This document shows positions 55,551 through 64,000 of a DNA stretch of 64,000 bases, in pieces. Below the pieces are notes generated by a model. The model had not been told where the DNA came from. It did no database searches and saw only the letters and a list, made by a program, of their open reading frames with translations. The DNA is from Arthrobotrys musiformis. Lineage: Eukaryota > Ascomycota > Orbiliomycetes > Orbiliales > Orbiliaceae. Each line of letters begins with the position of its first letter. Positions within the stretch are counted from its first letter, which is position 1. The stretch is from contig JAVHJL010000013.1 of assembly GCA_036971715.1 (NCBI GenBank), positions 124,001-188,000 on the forward strand, written 5' to 3'. The position numbers and the translations under genes are program-made.

Positions 55551-56892
55551 ATGGCACCTGCAATCCCAACTATCATCTGCTCTCTCCTCCTCGGCCTCGC
55601 GTCCGCCCAAGGACTTGCCGGAAAAACAAAGGAGAAGCACCCAAAGCTCGAGACCTACAAGTGCACCAAGAAGGGCGGTTGCAAGAAGCAGACCAACTAC
55701 GTCGTCCTCGACTCCGCCACCCATCCAATCTACCAGAAGGCCAACCCAAGCCTCGGATGCGGTGACTGGGGTAACGCTCCAAACGCCACTGTCTGCCCTA
55801 ACGAGAAGGAATGCGCTAAGAACTGCTTGATCGATGGTATCAATGACTACTCCAAGTATGGTGTCACCACCAGCGGTGATAACCTCTTCTTGGACATGTT
55901 GAAGGATAGCGACGGGTCTGTTCTCAGCCCCCGAGTCTACCTCCTCGCCTCAGATAAACACAAGTATGAGATGCTTAAGTTGACAGGCCAGGAGTTCTCC
56001 TTTGATGTCGATGTTTCCAAGTTGCCTTGTGGTATGAACGGTGCTTTGTACCTTTCCGAGATGCACAAGTATGGTGGAAACAACTACTTGAACAAGGCTG
56101 GTGCTGAGCTTGGCGCTGGTTATTGTGATGCCCAATGCTACACCTTCCCATTCATTGATGGTGTCGTAAGTTCTTCCTGGTTCCTATAAAAAATGATTTC
56201 CCAAAAAAGGACCGGGTACTAATTGAGATATGTAGGGAAACATCCAAGGAAAGGGTGCTTGCTGCCCAGAAATGGACATCTGGGAAGCCAACCGAATGGC
56301 GCAACAATACGCCCCACATCCCTGCAATATCACCGGCCCATATAAGTGTACCGGCGAGGAATGCGGCTGGCACGGTGTCTGTGACGAGTGGGGTTGCGGT
56401 CAAAACACCTACCTCAATGGTGACCCTCTGTTCTACGGCCCAGGCCCATCCTACACCCTCAACACCCTCAAGCCATTCACCGTTGTCACGCAATTCCAGT
56501 CCAACAAGCGCAACAAGCTTGTTTCTTACCACCGTTTCTACATCCAGAACAACAAGAGAATTGACCCACCAAATGCCGCCAAGGAGCATTTGCCAGCTGT
56601 TAACTTTATGGATGATGCTTACTGTGCTACTACTGGTGGTGCTGAGAGATACCTCGCCTTGGGTGCTACCGAGGAGATGGGTGATGCTCTTACCCGTGGT
56701 ATGGTCCTCGCTATGTCCATCTGGTGGGATGAGGGTGGTCACATGCAGTGGTTGGACGGTGGTAACTCCGGCCCTTGCAATCCTGAGGAAGGTGCTCCAT
56801 CTGTCATCAGGGCCAACCAGTTCGACACCAATGTCAGGTTCAGCAAGATCAAGTGGGGTGATATTGGATCTACCAACCCTAAGTTCTGTTAA
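55551..56892 (+). CDS. GH7 cellulase (endoglucanase/cellobiohydrolase family)
   Basis: Two exons (55551-56165 and 56236-56892) with a 70-nt phase-0 intron give 423 residues. The signal peptide is MAPAIPTIICSLLLGLASA, so the mature protein would begin with Gln. The N-terminal block HPKLETYKCTKKGGC is the GH7 opening. Catalytic motif CCPEMDIWEAN gives nucleophile Glu217, Asp219 and acid/base Glu222, and the intron lies just 5' of this block. YAPHPCNITG, CTGEECGW and MSIWWDEGGHMQWLDGG are further family blocks, and the end is GSTNPKFC. There is no linker or cellulose-binding module. The short loops favour an endoglucanase-like enzyme, but the CBH/EG call needs alignment. It hydrolyses beta-1,4-glucan outside the cell. 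A CE1-type esterase and a broken GH5 cellulase lie within 7 kb. Confidence 0.93.
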
Positions 56893-57304
56893 ACAATTTC
56901 TTAGGTTCAGGAGTACTGTATCTTGAAGTCTTGAACAAAACTGTATATTATAAAGACGGATAGAATGGGAGGGGTTCTGTACTATAGCTATTAGAGGCAG
57001 TAACCTTTTTTGTATATACTATTTCCATTCTTATAATCGATGCTAAGCTTTTCATTAGCTCAGCGGATTACTGAAACTTATGATCAGATGCTTTTGATGT
57101 GATGTAGAGACCTAGCCGACGCCACTAGATTACTCCGTTTTTCATTTTGGCTAAATAAGCGTAGCCGACAAGTAGTGCAGATTGTATTGTCTTACAAGCT
57201 TTTGTTTTATAACTTGGTATATCCCAGTCTTAGATCTGGAATTATACCATTGTAGCTGAACTCAAAACGCAAAAATTGCAAATCCCCAAGAAACTACCCT
57301 TGAC
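56893..57304. other. 3' region between convergent genes
   Basis: It contains 3' untranslated DNA of the GH7 gene and of the 57305 gene. No coding signal. Confidence 0.6.
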
Positions 57305-57784
57305 TCACATGATCTCGCACTTCCCTAGGGTTGGTGACCTTTTCCCCGGGGACCCTTCAGATGAGGTTCCTCCAAGAGACCCACCAGACGACCATTTCCC
57401 CGTCCCATTGGTACTAGATCCGGAGCTACTTTGAACCGAAGTGCCCTTTTGTGACTCCTGCCCCGCCGTTTTCTTCTTTTTATTCTTATGCAATCCCAGA
57501 TTGACTTCCCTACCACCAGTGCAAGATACGACTTCAATCTCACATTCTCTAGGTCCATCTTCGGTCTCGACCTTCTCGTGGCTCATAAAGACCTTTCTAA
57601 ATTTCCTCATGGCCAATTTATCACATTCGATGTCTTTATTTCCGTTCTTGCAGCGGTGACATTGCGTTTCGATGTTATAATGCTTAAGTAGGAAAGCCTT
57701 GCATTTGCGCGGAGTCGGGCACCCATTACGAGTGTCGACGACCTTGTGGCCGCAGAGGAACTTTCCTTGGTGTGTCTTACACAT
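57305..57784 (-). CDS. unrecognised Cys/Lys-rich small protein with disordered tail
   Basis: This is a single-exon frame of 159 residues from ATG 57784. The first 90 residues hold eight Cys and several His (CKTHQGKFLCGHKVVD, NGCPTPRKCKAFLLKHYNI, TQCHRCKNGNKDIECDK, PRECEIEVVSC). This spacing would suit a small zinc-binding fold with CHRC at its centre. The C-terminal 60 residues are Ser/Gly/Lys-rich and disordered (NKKKKTAGQESQKG, SSGGSLGGTSSEGSPGKR). There is no signal peptide, so the protein is probably intracellular. I do not recognise the family. Base composition and the regular Cys spacing support a real gene, but nothing tells its role. Confidence 0.55.
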   Translation of the reverse strand: MCKTHQGKFLCGHKVVDTRNGCPTPRKCKAFLLKHYNIETQCHRCKNGNKDIECDKLAMRKFRKVFMSHEKVETEDGPRECEIEVVSCTGGREVNLGLHKNKKKKTAGQESQKGTSVQSSSGSSTNGTGKWSSGGSLGGTSSEGSPGKRSPTLGKCEIM

Positions 57785-58569
57785 ATTTTCTTTCTTTTCT
57801 TGTTTTGATCTCTTCGGCTATCTCTTTTGATGCCTGACCGGTCTGTGAAGCTCACGCCCGAGGCGTGTATACGCCTACCCAATGACCTAAGATGTTAGAT
57901 GGCGATTAAATGAACTCATAAAAGTTCGGTAGCAGCTTCAATGGGCTTGAGAACTCGGCGTAGCCTCCGTACGAATATAGAAGCGTAATGGAAAGTAACT
58001 TACGGTATAATTATTGGATCTTGCTATAGATATCCAGTATATTGGTGGCTGATATTGGTGGCTGATATTGGTGGAGGGTGAATGGATCGGTATACGATGG
58101 GGTAGGTGGGTAATGAAGAAAAGATCTAAACGTGGGGCTCTGGTTCTGTTAGGTGGAATTTATAAATTTTGTAGACGTTTGACATTGGCTAGTCGATATC
58201 AATGTCGATATATCGTTTAGTAATCTAAACAAACTTTTATTCCGCTCGGTCCGGTGTACTAAAGTAAAATTCCTGGATGGTGTATAGATCGCAAAATATA
58301 GCGTCAGGCCAGGTAGTGCTTTTGAGAGAAGGTAAATGACGGCCGGCTGACTACGAAGACGCACGATAAAGTTTAAGAATCCGAATATTCAGGGTTTTTT
58401 TTTAAAAAATTTTCGCACAACCGTGGTAGTCTCTGGCCGAGGCGTTTTAATGCAAGACTAATCTCTGGCCAGGGCCTCATTAGCACTCGTACAAGTCGAC
58501 TATTTACAAAATTGTAGAAACCGGCCCGACGCTGGGTACCCTTGAGGGAACAAATAGTATACTACAATA
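57785..58569. other. intergenic
   Basis: This is the upstream region of the 57305 gene and 3' region of the esterase gene. It holds the 13-bp tandem repeat listed separately and no supported coding frame. Confidence 0.55.
58039..58075. repeat. 13-bp tandem repeat, three copies
   Basis: ATATTGGTGGCTG occurs twice perfectly and a third time incomplete. ATTGGTGG on one strand reads CCACCAAT on the other, so each unit carries a CCAAT box in minus orientation, about 250-290 bases upstream of the minus-strand gene at 57305-57784. Confidence 0.8.
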
Positions 58570-59533
58570 CTAAGGGATCCCGAAGAAAGCAAGCAAACGG
58601 CTCTCCCAAAATGGGGTCAAATGATCAACTCCCGCAATAAGATATCCGACAAGTTTATTTCCCGTTCCATAGATACTTTGAGTGTATCCCTGTCCCGGAG
58701 TATTTAGGTTCGTAGCCGTCAAACTAAGTCCTAAGACATTGCGCCACTGCTTCAATTGCTCTTGGTAGTTTAGAGGACTGATAATAGAATCCGCACCACC
58801 ATTTGTAATCTGTAGTCGTGGACGGCGTCCAGTGTATCCACCAGGGTAAGCATTCCTCGCAAAGTCACCCCACTCCTGCGGAGTCTTTATAATCCCCCCA
58901 CTAGCGCAAGTAGTATTCGTTGTGGGCTGGAACTGTGTAGAAGTTCCGGCTCCAGCGAAACACCCAGCCGGGGTGCCACCGTACGCTGCGCCGGCCTCAA
59001 AGAGGTCTGGGTATGTCGCCGCAAGGTTGTTTACCATACTTCCACCAGAGGACCATCCAAAAGCGTACACGCGATTAGGGTCTCCATTGTAAGTTGAAAG
59101 AGCGTATTGAACTTGTTGGGCAAGGCTTTGTGTGTCCCCGCCACCATTTCGAGTGAGGCTCTGGGGGCTGCGGTTATCCCAACAATAACCATTACTAGAG
59201 GGGAAAATGAGAATGTAGCCATATTGGTTTGCCCAATAGGGAAGACTAGTCAGGCCGTAAAATTGCTGACCGCTACCGCCACATTGATGGAGCTAGAAGA
59301 TATAATTATCAATAACGGGGGATTCCGTGGGTATAAGGATAGGGAAGGGTTTAGAATTGAACACTTACAGCAAGGATAATGGCGGGTTTGGCAGGCAATG
59401 TATCTGGAACGTAGATGTTCATTTGGATACCAGCAGGGTTTGAGCCCCATCCAGTAACGGTATTAAGGGATGCCCCATGGGCAATCGCGCCGAAGCTAAC
59501 TATGACACTCCCGAGAAGGGTGGAAAGTTGCAT
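58570..59533 (-). CDS. secreted CE1-type esterase (PHB depolymerase/feruloyl esterase family)
   Basis: Two exons (59369-59533 and 58570-59292) with a 76-nt phase-0 intron give 295 residues. The signal peptide is MQLSTLLGSVIVSFGAIAHG. After GWGSNPAGIQMNIYVPDTL and PAIILALHQCGGSGQQFY comes FPSSNGYCWDN, then the nucleophile elbow FGWSSGGSM with Ser136 in G-W-S-S-G. The charge-relay Asp is probably in ITNGGADSIISP, and the His is in IAGVDHLTPFW near the C-terminus. The blocks match the LpqC/PHB depolymerase branch of carbohydrate esterase family 1, whose fungal members are acetylxylan or feruloyl esterases that remove side groups from xylan. There is no binding module. It lies between the GH7 gene and the broken GH5 gene, and shares with GH7 a TATA-box promoter. 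Confidence 0.9.
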
Positions 59534-59693
59534 CTTGGGCAGTTCCTCAAGGGATACTTTCCGAAACGTCTTTTTAGATTTATCTATTACAATTCCTTGA
59601 GCGGAAGGTAGGACTGTTATTTATCTTCAGAATTTATAGCAAAGATAATTATTCTGAATTTGCAAATCAGTCATAGAACAGAAAATCGAGTGC

Positions 59694-59702
59694 CTTTATA
59701 TA
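59694..59702 (-). promoter_or_regulatory. candidate TATA box of the esterase gene
   Basis: TATATAAAG on the minus strand lies about 160 bases upstream of the ATG at 59533. Confidence 0.5.
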
Positions 59703-62113
59703 GAGAGAAGTATTCTATAGATATATGTTAATTGCCTTCACTCTACCAAGCTCCTCTAGCTCTCAGCACACAATCACACCACTATTATGAGCTGCATTAT
59801 CACTATTCGCCCTATACCAAGATATAGCCGTCATGCCCAAACCATTCACCCCAGTTTCGACTGTACCAAGCTGTATTAATAATTATTACCAAAGCAGCTA
59901 CTTTGTGGTTTAGTAAACCACAAGGTCCCACAAGTTCGGAATTTAGACAAATTCGTACCGAAACGGTGCGTGTATCTTGCGGGGAGAAACTAACGCCTTT
60001 GGTTAATGCTATGTGACCCGAATGTCGCCAATGGCTCGGAAGGTGGCTAAATTGTAAGCGACTGATCGCGGTTCGCGAATGCAATGTGCCGCACAACTGG
60101 ACTTATCCCTGATCGTGATTGACTTAAGAAAGTTGATTAGATAAATCCATGTACTAGTTATAGAACTTCTAATTGATGGTTAGTCAGCTCACTTTCATAT
60201 AATGATTGCCACGACTTTCGAGCTTTCCTTGCAGTACACGTCGGGTCAATTAATAAACTTCAAAATCCAACACATTCGGCGTGTTCTGGAGGAGTTAAGC
60301 TTTAGTGTAACATAACGAGGCACCCGTAAGCCTTGCCTCTCATGGAATTGTAAGGTCTCTGTTGTAATATATAAGTATATATAAGCCTACATGTACTACC
60401 CGTGCAATCGCTAGCTAGACACGTCCTAAAGCAATATTTCCTAGGAGGTGAGTAGCGTAAATACCACTCCGTCAATTGCAACTTGGGCACCATTTGTTGT
60501 TAAGGTGGACACTCGACGGAATAGTCAAATCGTTTCCGTTCAGCCTAAATATCGCAATGCGAAATCGTGCTTGAAAACAAGGGTGTGAGCGAAGGTGAAA
60601 ATGCGAAAGGGAGACTTTCTATACATATATTCAAACCGCGGTCACCTCCCACAGAACCGCCATGGCGCCAACATAATTCAAATTTCATAAAATGGGGGAT
60701 CCTCATAATCTATAACAACGTAGGTAAGCTGGCTCAACCGCTTCATATAGCTAGTGTTAACTTCCAGCGCGCTCCTGTCAATAGGAGCATCATGTATCTC
60801 CTAGTGTCACATATAGCTTCCGAACTCCCCATCGATAAACCAGATTCAAAATAGTGGTGTATGGTCTCGAGATCTCGCGGTGTAAGGCAACACTAGACAG
60901 AATTCAAAGCTACGTTTGATAACCCAGTGGTAGAGATCGATTGGCATGACGTCCGTGTTTTCTCCGATCGGGCCCCGACTAGACGAAAGCGATGAAGTCC
61001 ATTCGCTTGCTAGGCGCTGTTTATTTTGTAGCACCACCATTAATTTTGGATGGGTCACGACCACCAACTATAGCCTAGATTTGAGGATAGTTATGTAACT
61101 AGTATGGCTAGAGATTGTTTGGGGCCTCTGGTATAGTGTACTTTGGTTCCATTGGTGCTCACAACGCCAAGAATGTTATGCATCCTTGATACGGCCTAAG
61201 TGGGTCCGAAGTGCTCTGTAATGGAGAGCCCCAGAATCAAGTTGCGCATCTTTGTATCAAGATATTGAAACCGATGATCCAAATAGTGCCAGCTGCGACA
61301 TCACAAAATTCGACAAGAAAGGGCTGGTAAACCCGCGAATCGGCCACGGTTTATTTCAAAGGATGTCTGTACCTGCAGCCCAATCCATGGCGACTACATT
61401 ATAGGTAGATTCTAATGGATGCGTAATATTAAACTTGAAACATCTTTTATAGCCTACGGAATGACTCTACGGAGTTCCAAGCTAACACGGCTGTATTAGA
61501 TAAGCTCCACCAGGACACTCGCACCTCGCCTTCCATTCGCTTGTATTTAAAACTGGGATTAGAACTTTAACCGCGGGAAGTAGAAGCTTGGCAGCGCGAA
61601 TCCCAGGCTTCAAGTTGTATTATCGTTGGTGCTGTTACGAGGTTCCGGGTTACTATCGGACCGGTAAGCCACTTCTATGATTTGCCTTCTAATTTGCGAG
61701 ATGAATATGATGTGAGTCTCATATTTTCGGCGAAACTTTCCTCGGCCGAGGGTGCCAAGGGCGTATAGAAAACCATGTGGTTTTGAGATCTTGCAGCAGA
61801 AATTATAGATACATTCCAATGGGTCTCTGTCGCGGAACTACTATATCAATTCTGACACTATTAGCATGACTAAATTAATCAACTCAAGTAATACCACAAT
61901 GCATCGATGGCTGCCTTCCAATCATCATGAGCTTCGAAGATATAGATTCGAAAAGCAAGGATTCGGACCCCGCTCCATACAACGTAGTGAATTTGTCTCG
62001 AATCCAATATCTCTTCGTCAGGTGTTACGAGAGATTTTCGCTTTCCGGACCGACGTAACGATATTTACAATCCTTTCGACAGAAGGCCCTCTCGTCAAGT
62101 CAGAAAGGATGTC

Positions 62114-62121
62114 TATAAATA
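62114..62121 (+). promoter_or_regulatory. TATA box of the GH5 locus
   Basis: TATAAATA lies 107 bases upstream of the GH5 start codon. The promoter therefore looks intact although the coding region is broken. Confidence 0.55.
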
Positions 62122-62227
62122 CGAGGCTTCTTGTAGCAATTGCAGATAAACCTCATCACCATCACCCTCAATCAAGCTTAAGCTTCTCGACTATCAAGTA
62201 AACCATTACTGCGATTGTGCTCGAAAA

Positions 62228-63530
62228 ATGAAGTTCTCACTTATCACACTTGCAACTTTGGCTGCTCCAGCTTTCGCAAAGGTCTACTATGCAGGCGTTG
62301 CAGAAAGCGGTGGAGAGTTCGGTGTTTGGAATGACAACGGAGTTGGCAGAGGTATTTATCACAGTTTTGGCTGACAGTGGTCTCGTTCCCAGGCCGGCGG
62401 CGTCTTTCTTCGCCGTTATAAGGTCAAAGGGTCAAACAACTGACAATCTCGTCGTATAATTAGGTCTCCCCGGAAGGTTCGGTTCCGACTACGCTTTCGT
62501 TAATAAGACCGCCATAGATGTCATGGTCAAGGATGACAAGATTAATCTTTTCCGATTGCGTTCCTTTTGGAGCGTATGTGCCCGCCATCAGTTGGCCTTG
62601 GAAAGGTCTTCAATGAGACGGTACACGCCCCCGACACCCCTACGATAAGAGGAGTGCCTAGGAACCTTTTCTGACAATTACTAACCATATAGTACTTCGA
62701 TCTATTCTATGACGCCGTTCAATATGTCACAGCACGCAAAAGACGATATGTCCTCCTAGACCCCCATAATTACATGCGCTATAACTACCATTTTGCTCAA
62801 CCTTACTCGGGAAGTATAATCGGCGACGTCAATGACCCCAATGCCGCCACTACTCAAGACTTCAAAATGTTCTTCACGGAACTCGCGAAGCGTTTCCGTC
62901 ACAATACCCGCGTAATTTTCGGTATTATGAACGAGCCCCATGACATGCCCACGTCTTTAGTGCTCAAGAACAACCAGGCCGCCATTGACGGAATTCGCTC
63001 TACTGGGGCTAAACAAATGATTTTGGCCCCTGATAATGCTTAGTCTAGCGGCCATGCCTTCACTACTGGAAACGGTAATGAGCCTTCTTCCGATTACCTT
63101 CACTTGATGAAAGATCCACTTAACAATACTGCAATCGAAATTCATGAGTACCTTGACGACAATTATAGTGGAAGTGGGGCCAATTGTACCCAACCTGTTA
63201 GTCGACTTGATGGTGTCACCAACTGGCTCAAGCAGCATGGGCTGAAGGCTATTATCACCGAATTTGGAGGGGGTGTTAACCCAGAGGTACGGATTGTGTC
63301 CTTAGGATTCCCAAGCACTCAGAGGTCTCAGGCTAACATTCCTCCCAAAACAGTGCGCTCAAGCTCTCAAAGAATATATCGACTATCTCGAAGAAAAGGA
63401 AGTTTGGATCGGGTGGACTGCATAGGCTGCTGGTCCTCTTTGGGGATATTGGTCACCTTGCTGCCAAAGCGGCCAAGCGTTAGGTAGTTTTGAGCCTGGA
63501 AGCAAGACTAGAGACGGGGGTCCAGGGTGA
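62228..63530 (+). pseudogene. GH5 cellulase pseudogene (one frameshift, two premature stops)
   Basis: The locus keeps the exon structure of a fungal GH5 endoglucanase. The signal peptide is MKFSLITLATLAAPAFA. Introns lie at 62352-62463, 62621-62692 and about 63287-63353. Conserved blocks are VYYAGVAESGGEFGVWN, LPGRFGSDYAFVN, LLDPHNYMRYN, the acid/base block IFGIMNEPHDMP and the nucleophile block KAIITEFGGG. It is broken three times. A one-base change in length near 62563-62570 shifts frame just after NLFRLRSF. TAG at 63041-63043 stands where the family has Trp. A second TAG at 63423-63425 stands in W-T-A-x-A-A-G, again at a Trp position. Both stops are TGG to TAG, a C-to-T change in CpA context on the other strand, as RIP would make. 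Both catalytic Glu remain, so inactivation looks recent. Confidence 0.88.
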
Positions 63531-64000
63531 GTAAAGTACAACGGAATACATGTATACATGATGTTTCCGGATTCCACGGTTCGATGGCTACAAAGAGACA
63601 CTGACAGCCCTGACCATAGATTATATGACCTCCTTTGGGTCCCCGTCCTCCGCCCACTAGTCCCCAAGAATCTAGGAACTCATGGGATATCTAACGTCAA
63701 CGGAACGACCGATTGGAGCATCGTCAACGTGTTATATGTATAGCTGCTCTGATCGATCTAGGTCTACATATATATAAGCCTGGATCCTCGCGAATCACAA
63801 GCCGGACCCCGCCATTCTTCTACAAATTCAGGGAAAGCACTCATTATTTTTCTCATCAATGACATCTTAATTTTGCGAATTGGGCCTTTTGCAAACATAA
63901 CACCTAAATTTATAAATACCATCCATATCCTAGCCCCTATATAAATGAATCCCTAAACCAAATATTGCAAACCAGTTGCCCAATTGTGATTCCGAATGCA
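63531..64000. other. non-coding, window edge
   Basis: No gene is seen. GTGAGT at the end of the GH5 frame could be a donor to one more small GH5 exon in this stretch, which I could not locate. Confidence 0.5.

Larger units (their letters stand above)
59534..62227. other. intergenic between divergent esterase and GH5 loci
   Basis: These 2.7 kb hold the promoters of the esterase gene (left) and the GH5 pseudogene (right). The rest shows no supported gene, and open frames of 60-111 codons on both strands have no motif. Confidence 0.5.

Noticed and set aside
56152..56926. Overlapping frames on both strands within GH7 exon 2
   Set aside because: They are shadows of the GH7 reading frame, which carries the catalytic motif and ends with the expected Cys.

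Overview
The window looks like nuclear DNA of a filamentous ascomycete (Pezizomycotina). Genes are split by short GT-AG introns, mostly 50-110 nt and often with a CTAAC-like branch site. The gene set is typical of that group: a LaeA-like methyltransferase, a seven-helix Pth11/rhodopsin-type membrane protein, a STAND/NLR protein, GH7 and GH5 cellulases, an AA9 lytic polysaccharide monooxygenase (LPMO), a CE1-type esterase and a secreted subtilase. A nematode-trapping (Orbiliales-like) fungus would fit the secreted-enzyme mix, but that is only an inference. I joined exons by hand using splice motifs and reading-frame continuity. Where all phases close, the model is stated as firm.

Left part (1-25 kb): a small two-helix membrane protein, a secreted GPI-anchored PEBP-like protein, a large NLR (Helo-like N-terminus, NTPase, TPR-like C-terminus), an alcohol-oxidase-like GMC flavoenzyme, an orphan protein with an acidic Ile/Asp/Glu tail, a YhhN/TMEM86 membrane protein, and convergent to it a ten-exon LaeA-like methyltransferase with exons of only 23, 23 and 12 nt. 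These genes are separated by long non-coding stretches (12.97-17.74, 18.66-21.54 and 24.9-29.2 kb).

Middle part (29-45 kb): the seven-helix membrane protein, a secreted Lys/Pro/Tyr/His repeat protein with about 21 copies of HKPEYKP, a Ser/Pro-rich protein ending in a coiled coil, an AA9 LPMO whose conserved second-sphere Gln and axial Tyr are replaced by Glu and Phe, an unrecognised 205-residue protein, a small Cys/Thr-rich secreted protein with Lys-Arg sites, and a Tmt1/Crg1-type methyltransferase. A diverged direct repeat lies at 43.6-43.9 kb.

Right part (45-64 kb): a secreted PI-PLC-like phosphodiesterase with a large unassigned N-terminal half, the mRNA 3'-end processing factor Cft2/CPSF100, a secreted subtilisin-like protease, two small unrecognised Cys-containing proteins, and a run of plant-cell-wall enzymes: GH7 glucanase, CE1-type esterase, and a GH5 cellulase that is now a pseudogene (one frameshift, two TGG-to-TAG type stops). 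From 33.8 kb onward most recognisable products are secreted, so this half looks like an accessory secretome region with housekeeping Cft2 embedded in it. No tRNA, rRNA, CRISPR or intact transposon was found.
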